A stretch of DNA of 7,340 bases, taken from contig JASHSR010000183.1 of the NCBI GenBank assembly GCA_030038645.1, forward strand, positions 1 through 7,340. Reading direction: 5' to 3'. Below the pieces are notes generated by a model. The model worked only from the letters and a program-made list of their open reading frames with translations, ran no database searches and was not told the origin of the DNA. Source of the stretch: Gammaproteobacteria bacterium. Lineage in GTDB: Bacteria > Pseudomonadota > Gammaproteobacteria > Steroidobacterales > Steroidobacteraceae. Below, in pieces: positions 1 through 5,790 of this stretch (the first letter of the stretch is position 1; every line of letters begins with the position of its first letter). A program made the position numbers and the translations under genes.

Positions 1-7
1 ACGGACG

Positions 8-142
8 ATGAAGCGTACGTACCAGCCGAGCAAGCTGCGCCGCAAGCGCACGCACGGGTTCCGCGCACGGATGGCTACGGCGAACGGCCGGAAGGTCCTC
101 GCCCGCCGGCGCGCGAAAGGTCGACGGAAGCTCATCCCCTAA
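8..142 (+). CDS. rpmH: 50S ribosomal protein L34
   Basis: This ATG-started reading frame encodes a 44-residue, very basic protein, the usual length of bacterial L34. It begins MKRTYQPSKLRRKRTHGFRA and ends RRKLIP, which is the family signature over its whole length. L34 is a small structural protein of the large ribosomal subunit that binds 23S rRNA. Only seven bases precede the start in the window, so its promoter, and the dnaA gene that usually lies upstream, cannot be seen. The stop is 11 nt before the rnpA start, which fits the classic rpmH-rnpA transcription unit. The gene is too short to be picked up by many ORF finders, but the identification is secure. Confidence 0.97.
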   Translation: MKRTYQPSKLRRKRTHGFRARMATANGRKVLARRRAKGRRKLIP

Positions 143-153
143 GCCGGTATCGC

Positions 154-543
154 GTGCCAGCACGAGGCGCCGGCCTCGAGCGCCTGAGGCTCCCGCCGCA
201 GCGGCGCCTGCGCCGGAAATCCGACTTCGAGGCCGCCTATGCGCGCGGGCGGCGTCTCGGCGACAGCTTCTTCTCGATTATCGCGCGCCCGAACGAGGCC
301 GGCGGCGCGCGGCTGGGCCTCGCGGTCGCGACGAAGGCGGCGGGCAGCTCCGTGCAGCGCAACCGGATTCGGCGGGTGATTCGCGAGACGTTCCGGTTGC
401 GCCAGCACGACCTCCCTTGCGTGGACGTCGTCGTGAGCGCGCGTGCGACGGTCCGCGGAGCGCGGAACGACGAGCTCCGCGCGAGCCTCAATACACTGTG
501 GGACAGAGTGAAAGAGCAATGCGCCTCGTCGCCGAGATCCTGA
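154..543 (+). CDS. rnpA: Ribonuclease P protein component
   Basis: This gene encodes a 129-residue basic protein, near the usual family length of about 110-130. RnpA binds the catalytic RNA M1 and helps RNase P remove 5' leaders from pre-tRNAs. The diagnostic RNR motif lies at residues 69-78 (RNRIRRVIRE). It is preceded by the typical N-terminal block RRLRRKSDFEAAYARGRR (about 17-34) and by GLAVATKAAGSSVQRN, the strand leading into the RNR helix. The start chosen is GTG. No ATG is available upstream of the conserved region, and no strong Shine-Dalgarno sequence is visible, so translation may be coupled to rpmH, whose stop is 11 nt upstream. The 3' end overlaps yidD by 25 nt. The exact start is less certain than the identity. 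Confidence 0.95.
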   Translation: MPARGAGLERLRLPPQRRLRRKSDFEAAYARGRRLGDSFFSIIARPNEAGGARLGLAVATKAAGSSVQRNRIRRVIRETFRLRQHDLPCVDVVVSARATVRGARNDELRASLNTLWDRVKEQCASSPRS

Positions 544-764
544 TCCGGCTGTATCAGTGGACCGTGAGCCCGCTGCTCGGACCGGCGTGCCGGTTTCATC
601 CCACGTGCTCGCAGTACGCGCTCGAGGCCATTCGGCGCTTCGGGGTCGTGCGCGGGAGCTGGCTCGCCATTCGCAGGATCGGCCGCTGTCACCCCTGGCA
701 CCCCGGAGGATACGACCCGGTGCCACCCGCCGACGGGTGCCCGCGGCCCGTCCTCAAGTCATGA
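519..764 (+). CDS. yidD: Membrane protein insertion efficiency factor YidD
   Basis: This is an 81-residue protein of the YidD (UPF0161, formerly haemolytic domain) family. The core motif is plain: GPACRFHPTCSQYALEAI at about residues 21-38, then GSWLAIRRIGRCHPWHPGGYDPVP at about 46-69. It includes the family's conserved Cys, Pro-Thr-Cys-Ser and CHPWHPGGYDPVP blocks. YidD is a small inner-membrane-associated protein thought to aid YidC-dependent insertion. The ATG at 519 is chosen because the conserved N-terminus (MRLVAEILIRLYQWTVSPLLGP) starts there; a longer in-frame version from 417 would add 34 arginine-rich residues unlike the family. It begins inside rnpA in another frame (25-nt overlap), and its stop overlaps the yidC start as ATGA, which suggests coupled translation of all three genes. 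Confidence 0.95.
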   Translation: MRLVAEILIRLYQWTVSPLLGPACRFHPTCSQYALEAIRRFGVVRGSWLAIRRIGRCHPWHPGGYDPVPPADGCPRPVLKS

Positions 765-2512
765 CCAGCAACTACCCTCGCTTCCTTCTTTGGTGCGCGC
801 TCGGCCTCGTGCTCTGGCTGAACTATCAGGCGTGGATGCACGACTACGGCCCGTCCGCCTCGAGCGCCGCGGTGGAGGCGGCCCGCAAGCACGGGCTTTC
901 GCCCGAGAGCGCTCCCAACCTCGGCTTCAACGTTCCGCGGGCGTCGACCGGCGCGGGTCAGGCGGCCGGGGGCGAGCACGCCGCGGCGGCACCGGCGGCC
1001 GAGCCTGCGCAAGCAGGCGCCGTGCCGGCCGAAGCATCTGCCGCCAGCGCCGCCCTTGCAGCTGAGGCTCCGACGATCGCGGTGCACACCGACGTGCTCG
1101 ACGCGCGCATCAGCTTGCGCGGTGGCACGCTGGTGCAGGCCGACCTGCTGCGGTACCCGAAGGTCAAGGGCCAGCCCGAGCCGGTGCGGCTCGAGAACCG
1201 CGCGAGCCCGCAGACGCTCTACGTCCTTCAATCCGGGCTTACGGGCCCCGACTCCGAGCCCCGGCCCACGCATCTCGCCTCGTTCGCGAGCGCGCAGCGC
1301 GAGTACACCCTTGCGAGCGGGAGCGACGAGCTGCGCGTGCCGCTCACCTGGAGCGACGGACACGGCGTCACCGTCACCAAGACCTTCATCTTTCACCGCG
1401 GCCGGTACCAGATCGGCTTGCAGCAGACCGTCGACAATCGAGCGAGCCTGCCTTGGCAGGCGGCGCCCTATGCGGAGATCCTGCGCTACGACCAGCCGAT
1501 TCACAGCTCGTACTTCAGCAACTACGCGGAGCGCTACTCGTTTCGCGGCCCGGCGCTCTACGACGGCTCGAAGTACCGCACGCTGAAGATCTCCGATTCG
1601 GATAATCAACACCTCGCGCTCGAGATCACGGACGGGTGGCTCGCCGCACCGCAGCACGACTTCGTGTCAGCCGTCGTGCCACCGGCGGACATGCCTTATC
1701 ACTACACGCTCAATGTGCAGGGCGACGAATTCGCTCTCGCCACCGCCGGTCCGATGCAGACGGTGAGGCCCGGCAGCACGGCGCGCTTCGACTTTCGGCT
1801 CTTCGTCGGCCCGATGCTCCAGTCGCAGCTCGCGTCGACCGCGCCGCACTTCGACCTCGTCGCGAACTACGGCAAGCTCACCTTTCTCGCGAAACCGCTC
1901 TTCTGGCTGCTCGCCAAGGTGCACGGGCTCCTGCACAACTGGGGGCTCGCGATCATCGTCGTGACCTTCCTCTTGAAGCTCGCGCTCTATCCGCTCTCGG
2001 AGGCGAGCTACCGGTCGATGGCGAAGATGAGAGCGCTCGCGCCACGCATCAAAGCTCTGCAGGAGACGTACAAGAACGACAAAGAGAAGATCAACCGCGC
2101 CATGCTCGAGCTGTACAAGCGCGAGAAGGCGAACCCCGCCGCGGGGTGCCTGCCGATGCTCGTGCAGGTCCCGATCTTCTTCGCGTACTACTACGTCCTG
2201 CTCGGAAGCGTCGAGATGCGCCAGGCGCCCGTCTACGGGTGGATTCAGGATCTCTCCGCGCGCGACCCGTATTTCATCCTGCCCGCGATCATGGCGGTCG
2301 CGAGCTTCATCCAGTTCAAGCTCGGTCCGACCACGGCCGACCCGACGCAGCAGAAGGTGATGATGGTCATGCCGATCGCCATGTCGGCGCTGTTCGCGTA
2401 CTTTCCGGCCGGCCTGGTGCTTTACTACGTGACCAACACCCTCCTCAGCATCGCGCAGCAATGGAACATCAACCGGCGCATGGACGCCGCTGCGCAGCGC
2501 AAGAAAGCTTGA
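761..2512 (+). CDS. yidC: Membrane protein insertase YidC (Oxa1 family)
   Basis: This is a 583-residue insertase that places proteins into the inner membrane, alone or with SecYEG. The first transmembrane segment is at about residues 7-24. A low-complexity Ala/Gly/Pro/Glu linker follows at about 60-105, then the large periplasmic beta domain at about 106-350, which is typical of Gram-negative YidC. The conserved Oxa1 core runs from about 370 to 575, with membrane segments near 392-412, 465-482, 503-520 and 535-562. Recognisable blocks are YPLSEASYRSMAKMRALAP (about 410-428) and NPAAGCLPMLVQVPIF (about 458-473). The positive residue in the hydrophilic groove, Arg in E. coli, appears to be Lys406 here. 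The tail is short and basic. The ATG overlaps the yidD stop by 4 nt. An in-frame extension upstream lies inside yidD and is not family-like. Confidence 0.97.
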   Translation: MTSNYPRFLLWCALGLVLWLNYQAWMHDYGPSASSAAVEAARKHGLSPESAPNLGFNVPRASTGAGQAAGGEHAAAAPAAEPAQAGAVPAEASAASAALAAEAPTIAVHTDVLDARISLRGGTLVQADLLRYPKVKGQPEPVRLENRASPQTLYVLQSGLTGPDSEPRPTHLASFASAQREYTLASGSDELRVPLTWSDGHGVTVTKTFIFHRGRYQIGLQQTVDNRASLPWQAAPYAEILRYDQPIHSSYFSNYAERYSFRGPALYDGSKYRTLKISDSDNQHLALEITDGWLAAPQHDFVSAVVPPADMPYHYTLNVQGDEFALATAGPMQTVRPGSTARFDFRLFVGPMLQSQLASTAPHFDLVANYGKLTFLAKPLFWLLAKVHGLLHNWGLAIIVVTFLLKLALYPLSEASYRSMAKMRALAPRIKALQETYKNDKEKINRAMLELYKREKANPAAGCLPMLVQVPIFFAYYYVLLGSVEMRQAPVYGWIQDLSARDPYFILPAIMAVASFIQFKLGPTTADPTQQKVMMVMPIAMSALFAYFPAGLVLYYVTNTLLSIAQQWNINRRMDAAAQRKKA

Positions 2513-2548
2513 GGCGTTACGCGTCTGCCCCCTCCACCGCCGTGCGAG

Positions 2549-2686
2549 GCGTCAGCGTAAGTGCCCCCGCCCCTCCGTCGTGTTGGGAGAGCGCCCGGAG
2601 GGCGCCCATCCGGTTGATTCGGACAGACGCGCCCTCGCGGGCGCGGGTTTGACACGACGGAGGGGCGGGGGCACTTACGCTGACGC
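2549..2686. repeat. Palindromic element, copy 1 (35-bp inverted arms, 68-nt core)
   Basis: The left arm 2549-2583 and right arm 2652-2686 are perfect reverse complements over 35 bp. They start with gcgtcagcgtaagtg and end with ccgtcgtgt on the left. A T-G pair (2584/2651) could extend the inner end. The core between the arms holds two GC hairpins: 2591-2605 (6-bp stem, loop gga) and 2628-2645 (7-bp stem, loop tcgc). They are separated by a less structured stretch containing catccggttgattcgg. The core is almost identical to that of the copy at 5617-5754, while the arms differ but stay self-complementary. The left flank ccgtgcgag is also shared. The element lies between two co-directional genes, 36 nt after the yidC stop. 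There is no T-run after the stem, so it is not a canonical intrinsic terminator. The family is not recognised; a REP/MITE-like element or a structured RNA are both possible. Confidence 0.9.
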
Positions 2687-2751
2687 TCCTCGGACCTTGC
2701 GGTCGGCGGGGCACGGTTGAAGGCGCAGCAAGCTCCGTTCGCGGGACCGAG

Positions 2752-2757
2752 TAGAAT
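2752..2757 (+). promoter_or_regulatory. Possible -10 box of an mnmE promoter
   Basis: TAGAAT at 2752-2757 matches the sigma-70 -10 consensus TATAAT at five of six positions and stands out in GC-rich surroundings. Transcription would begin about 2763-2765, only a few bases before the mnmE ATG at 2768, so the mRNA would be nearly leaderless. That agrees with the lack of a visible Shine-Dalgarno sequence there. No good -35 box is seen at the normal distance; TTGAAG at 2717 is about 29 nt upstream, which is too far. The call is tentative. Confidence 0.3.
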
Positions 2758-2767
2758 CGCGGCCGGC

Positions 2768-4120
2768 ATGACTCTCGCCGACACGATCGTCGCTGCGGCA
2801 ACGCCTCCGGGCCGCGGAGGGATCGGCATCGTGCGCATCTCGGGACCTAAGGCGTCCGAGATCGCAGTCACGATCGCGGGCACGCTGCCTCAGCCGCGGC
2901 GCGCGAAGCTCGCCCGCTTCCTCGACGCCGACAAACAGCCGATCGACGCCGGCTTCGTGCTCTATTTCCCCGCGCCCCACTCCTACACCGGCGAGCCGGT
3001 GATAGAGCTTCACGGACACGGCGGACCGATCGTGGTCGAGTCGCTGGTCGCGCGTGCCGTGGAGCTCGGCGCGCGGCGCGCCCTGCCCGGCGAGTTCACG
3101 CAGCGCGCGTTCCTCAACGATAAGATCGATCTGGCGCAGGCCGAGGCCATCGCCGACCTGATCGACGCCGGCTCGCGCGAGGCGGCTCGGGCCGCCATGC
3201 GCTCGTTGCAGGGCGAGCTCTCCGCGATGCTGCAGGCGCTCACCGAGGCCGTCGTGGACCTGAGGGTGCACGTCGAGGCGGCGATCGACTTTCCGGAGGA
3301 AGAGATCGACTTCCTGGCCGACCCGCAGCTCGCCTTGCGGCTCGAGTCGGTGCGCGACCAGTTCGAGGCGGTCGAGCAGAGCGCCCGCCAGGGCCGGCTG
3401 CTGCGCGAAGGCATGACGGTCGTCATTGCCGGACGGCCGAACGCCGGCAAATCGAGCCTCCTCAACCGCCTCGCGGGCTACGACGCCGCGATCGTGACGC
3501 CCGTTCCCGGCACCACGCGCGACGTGCTGCGCGAGCGCATTCACATCGACGGCATGCCGCTGCACGTGCTCGACACGGCCGGGCTGCGCGAGGCGGGGGA
3601 TATCATCGAGGAGGAGGGCATTCGCCGCGCGCAGGCGGAGATGAGCCGCGCCGACCGCGTGCTGTTCGTCGTCGACGCGGCGGCCGATCCCGCCGGCGCC
3701 GCCTATCAGAGCGAGCGCGGCCGCCTGCCCCCGGAAGTGCCGGTGACGCTCGTCTTCAACAAGTGCGATCTGGCGGCCGGCCTTCCCGTCGGCGACACGC
3801 TGTCCGGCCCGCCGCGCATCCTGCTCTCCGCCCTCACCGGCCAGGGCATCGACACGCTGCGCTCGCACCTCAAGTCCTGTATGGGCTATCGCACGCTCGA
3901 GGCCGGCACGGTCTCGGCTCGGCAGCGCCATCTCGATGCGCTCGGGCGCGCGCGCCGTCACGTGGACACGGCCGCGCGCGAGCTCGCCGGGCGGCGGGCG
4001 GGCGAGCTCGTGGCGCAGGAGCTGCGGGACGCTCAGCAGGCGCTGAGCGAGATCACCGGCGAGTTCACGAGCGAGGATCTGCTCGGAAGGATATTCTCGA
4101 GCTTCTGCGTGGGGAAATGA
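2768..4120 (+). CDS. mnmE: tRNA uridine-5-carboxymethylaminomethyl(34) synthesis GTPase MnmE
   Basis: This is a 450-residue GTPase, the usual family length. With MnmG it modifies the wobble uridine (U34) of certain tRNAs in the cytoplasm, using a tetrahydrofolate-derived one-carbon unit. The N-terminal folate-binding domain begins TLADTIVAAATPPGRGGIGIVRISG and includes HSYTGEPVIELHGHGG (about 71-86) and LPGEFTQRAFLNDKIDL. A helical domain surrounds the inserted G domain. G1 is GRPNAGKSS at 222-230, G2 is PGTTRD at 247-252, G3 is DTAG at 269-272, G4 is NKCD at 331-334 and G5 is SAL at about 354-356. The C-terminus FCVGK supplies the conserved catalytic cysteine (Cys447). The ATG at 2768 is preferred over an upstream TTG at 2717, which would add 17 unrelated residues. 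mnmG is not in the window. Confidence 0.97.
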   Translation: MTLADTIVAAATPPGRGGIGIVRISGPKASEIAVTIAGTLPQPRRAKLARFLDADKQPIDAGFVLYFPAPHSYTGEPVIELHGHGGPIVVESLVARAVELGARRALPGEFTQRAFLNDKIDLAQAEAIADLIDAGSREAARAAMRSLQGELSAMLQALTEAVVDLRVHVEAAIDFPEEEIDFLADPQLALRLESVRDQFEAVEQSARQGRLLREGMTVVIAGRPNAGKSSLLNRLAGYDAAIVTPVPGTTRDVLRERIHIDGMPLHVLDTAGLREAGDIIEEEGIRRAQAEMSRADRVLFVVDAAADPAGAAYQSERGRLPPEVPVTLVFNKCDLAAGLPVGDTLSGPPRILLSALTGQGIDTLRSHLKSCMGYRTLEAGTVSARQRHLDALGRARRHVDTAARELAGRRAGELVAQELRDAQQALSEITGEFTSEDLLGRIFSSFCVGK

Positions 4121-4141
4121 CTTCGGGCGGACGAGGGGGGA

Positions 4142-5098
4142 ATGCGCATGACGAGAGGGCTTTCCCGTTGCATGGCCGCGGCGCTCGCCGGCGCGCTCCT
4201 CGCAATCAACACGGTCGGGGCCGCGCCGAGACCGGAGGCGATCGTCGCCGCGGGTCAGTGCGACCGCGCCTGCCTCATTGGACTGGTGGATCAGTACCTC
4301 GCGGCCCTCGTCGCACACGATGCGAGTCGTCTGCCGCTGCGGCACGACGTGCGGTTCACGGAGAACGGACAGACGCTGCGCCTCGACGACGGCCTGTGGG
4401 CCACGGCCGAGGCGCTCGGCCCCTACAAGCTCTACTTCGCCGATCCCGAGGCGGGGGAGGTCGGCTACTTCGGCACCATTCGCGAGAGTGGCCGCCTCGC
4501 GCTGCTCGCCCTGCGGCTGAAGGTCGAGGGCCGGAAGATCTCGCAGATCGAGACGATCGTCGCCCGGGCCACCGGCCCATCGCGATTCGCGGATCTCGAG
4601 GACCAGCCGCTCTTCCACGAGAGGCTGGCCCGCTCCGATCACCTCTCCCGCGAGGAGATGGTCGCCATCGCCAACTCGTACTTCGAGGGGCTGGAGCAGG
4701 CGACGGGGAAGATCACTCCGTTCGACCCGCACTGCACCCGCATCGAGAACGGATCGGTCACGGCCAACAATCCGCAGGCGAAGAACGCCATGGGCAAGCT
4801 GACGTGCGGCCAGCAGTTCGACACGGGTTTCTCGCGCTTCATCACCGAGGTCCGCGGCCGGCGCTTCCCGATCGTCGATCGGGACTACGGGCTCGTGCTC
4901 GCTCTCGTCTCCTTCGATCACTCCGGCCGCATCAAGACCGTGAAGCTCAACGACGGCTCGACGCTCAAGGTGCCGCCGCCGTTCGATGCGCCCTACAGCT
5001 TCCTGATCGCCGAGCTGTTCAAAATCCAGCGCGGCCGCATCGCGCGGATCGAGGCGGTGCTGATTACGACGCCCTACGGCATGCCGTCGGGGTGGTGA
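4142..5098 (+). CDS. Secreted NTF2/SnoaL-like protein of unknown function (DUF8021-like)
   Basis: This gene encodes 318 residues with a cleavable signal peptide: basic MRMTRGLSR, then a hydrophobic stretch to about residue 27, with likely cleavage after VGAA. The mature protein appears to hold two alpha+beta domains. The first (about 38-145) has the feel of an NTF2/SnoaL fold, with CDRACLIGLVDQYLAALVAHD, VRFTENGQ, and then strands ending in ISQIETIVAR. The second (about 170-310) has the same helix-then-strands layout and ends RGRIARIEAVLITTPYGMPSGW. Four cysteines remain after cleavage (40, 44, 198, 222) and could form disulfides. It resembles proteins annotated DUF8021, from memory only; no catalytic residues are evident. 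The gene starts 21 nt after mnmE with GAGG five bases before the ATG, so it may be cotranscribed. A second in-frame ATG at 4148 is an alternative start. Confidence 0.8.
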   Translation: MRMTRGLSRCMAAALAGALLAINTVGAAPRPEAIVAAGQCDRACLIGLVDQYLAALVAHDASRLPLRHDVRFTENGQTLRLDDGLWATAEALGPYKLYFADPEAGEVGYFGTIRESGRLALLALRLKVEGRKISQIETIVARATGPSRFADLEDQPLFHERLARSDHLSREEMVAIANSYFEGLEQATGKITPFDPHCTRIENGSVTANNPQAKNAMGKLTCGQQFDTGFSRFITEVRGRRFPIVDRDYGLVLALVSFDHSGRIKTVKLNDGSTLKVPPPFDAPYSFLIAELFKIQRGRIARIEAVLITTPYGMPSGW

Positions 5099-5154
5099 CC
5101 CCCGCGGGGCTCGCGGTTGCGGGCCGCCGCCGCATTTTGCGGTGCCAATGATCG

Positions 5155-5580
5155 ATGCGTCCGTTTCCGGGAAACCGCGTCGCGCCGCCACCGCTCCTGC
5201 GCTCGTCGCTGGAGCAAATATTCGGCGCCGCGGGCGCCGGGGCAAGCGTCGAGCAGGTGCGGATCGTGGAGCACTCGCTCTTCACGCGGCTGCACGGCCG
5301 CGCCATCGCGACGACGCGCAGGCGGCGCATCTATCTTCGTGGCAGCGCGGCGGAATTCTTCGGCGATCCCGTGCTGATGCTGCACGAGTATTGCCATGTG
5401 CTGCTGCAGTGGGAGACGGGGTCGCTCACCACGCTGCGGTACCTGCGCGAGTGCTTGCGCCGGGGGTACTGGAACAATCGCTTCGAGGTGCAGGCGCGCG
5501 AGTTCGCGCGCAGCCATGAGTTTCAGCTGCGCGAGCTTCTGCGGCGGGGGACGGAGTCCGCGCCGGCGCCCCATACCTGA
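5155..5580 (+). CDS. Small putative zinc metallopeptidase-like protein (HEYCH motif)
   Basis: This gene encodes 141 residues with no signal peptide or membrane segment. The sequence LMLHEYCHVLLQW places an HExxH zinc-binding helix at residues 77-81 (His77, Glu78, His81). It is followed about 30 residues later by NRFEVQAREFARSHEF, where Glu111 or Glu116 could be the third metal ligand. This is a gluzincin-like arrangement. A strand (RRRRIYLRG, about 55-63) just before the helix fits the zincin fold. The size recalls minigluzincins or DUF4157-like domains, but I cannot assign a family, substrate or role. The ATG at 5155 begins the frame that keeps this motif; no clear Shine-Dalgarno site precedes it. 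It lies 56 nt after the upstream gene, on the same strand. The motif also occurs by chance, but the helix context and downstream acidic residues support it. Confidence 0.72.
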   Translation: MRPFPGNRVAPPPLLRSSLEQIFGAAGAGASVEQVRIVEHSLFTRLHGRAIATTRRRRIYLRGSAAEFFGDPVLMLHEYCHVLLQWETGSLTTLRYLRECLRRGYWNNRFEVQAREFARSHEFQLRELLRRGTESAPAPHT

Positions 5581-5610
5581 CTCGCCCGCGTCGCTGACTC
5601 GCCCACGCCG
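5577..5610 (+). repeat. Two-unit 17-bp tandem repeat
   Basis: Two adjacent units, 5577-5593 and 5594-5610, begin with ctgactcgccc and agree at 15 of 17 positions. The first unit contains the stop codon of the HEYCH gene. The second runs up to the shared flank of the palindromic element. There is no counterpart beside the other element copy. It may be a small slippage duplication. Confidence 0.6.
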
Positions 5611-5616
5611 TGCGAG

Positions 5617-5754
5617 GCGTCCGATCGAGGCCCCCCTCCCCTCCATCGTGTTGAAATGCGCCCGGAGGGCGCCCATCCGGTTGATTCGGGCAGACGCGCC
5701 CTCGCGGGCGCGGGTTTGACACGATGGAGGGGAGGGGGGGCCTCGATCGGACGC
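5617..5754. repeat. Palindromic element, copy 2 (35/36-nt inverted arms, 67-nt core)
   Basis: The left arm 5617-5651 and right arm 5719-5754 are reverse complements, apart from one extra G in the right arm (a run of seven G against six C). The core 5652-5718 holds the same two GC hairpins as copy 1, at 5658-5672 and 5695-5712. Between them is the same catccggttgattcgg stretch, with one base changed just after it. Orientation is the same as in copy 1. The arm sequence differs from copy 1 at nine of 35 positions, always with the matching change on the other side. It lies 36 nt after the stop of the + strand gene and 36 nt before the stop of the - strand permease, so it sits between convergent 3' ends. 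It could help end transcription from both sides, but no T-run is seen. Confidence 0.9.
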
Positions 5755-5790
5755 CCCTGGAGCGCGTCTCTGCCGTCGCTCGCTCGGAGC

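Noticed and set aside
1636..2652. A 338-codon + strand frame ending in the palindromic element
   Set aside because: It lies in another frame over yidC, whose product is certain. The end of its translation (APIRLIRTDAPSRARV) only reflects the repeat core, and the same peptide appears at copy 2, so it is a repeat artefact.
2549..2686. Classical rho-independent terminator after yidC
   Set aside because: The stem is far longer than usual, the right arm is not followed by a T-run (tcctcggacc follows), and the same core recurs elsewhere with different arms. A dispersed element is the better description.
5099..5150. GC-rich stretch with short hairpins (cccgcggg; ccgcattttgcgg)
   Set aside because: The stems are short (4-5 bp), and no T-run follows in a terminator layout. 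This level of symmetry is expected by chance in this composition.
2675..5245. An 856-codon open frame on the - strand
   Set aside because: It runs antisense to mnmE and the secreted-protein gene, both of which have clear family motifs. Its product is Arg/Gly/Asp-rich without recognisable domains, as expected for a shadow frame in GC-rich DNA.
2549..5754. CRISPR array or attachment-site pair
   Set aside because: There are only two copies about 3 kb apart, separated by ordinary genes, with variable arms and a conserved middle. No cas genes, integrase or tRNA are seen.
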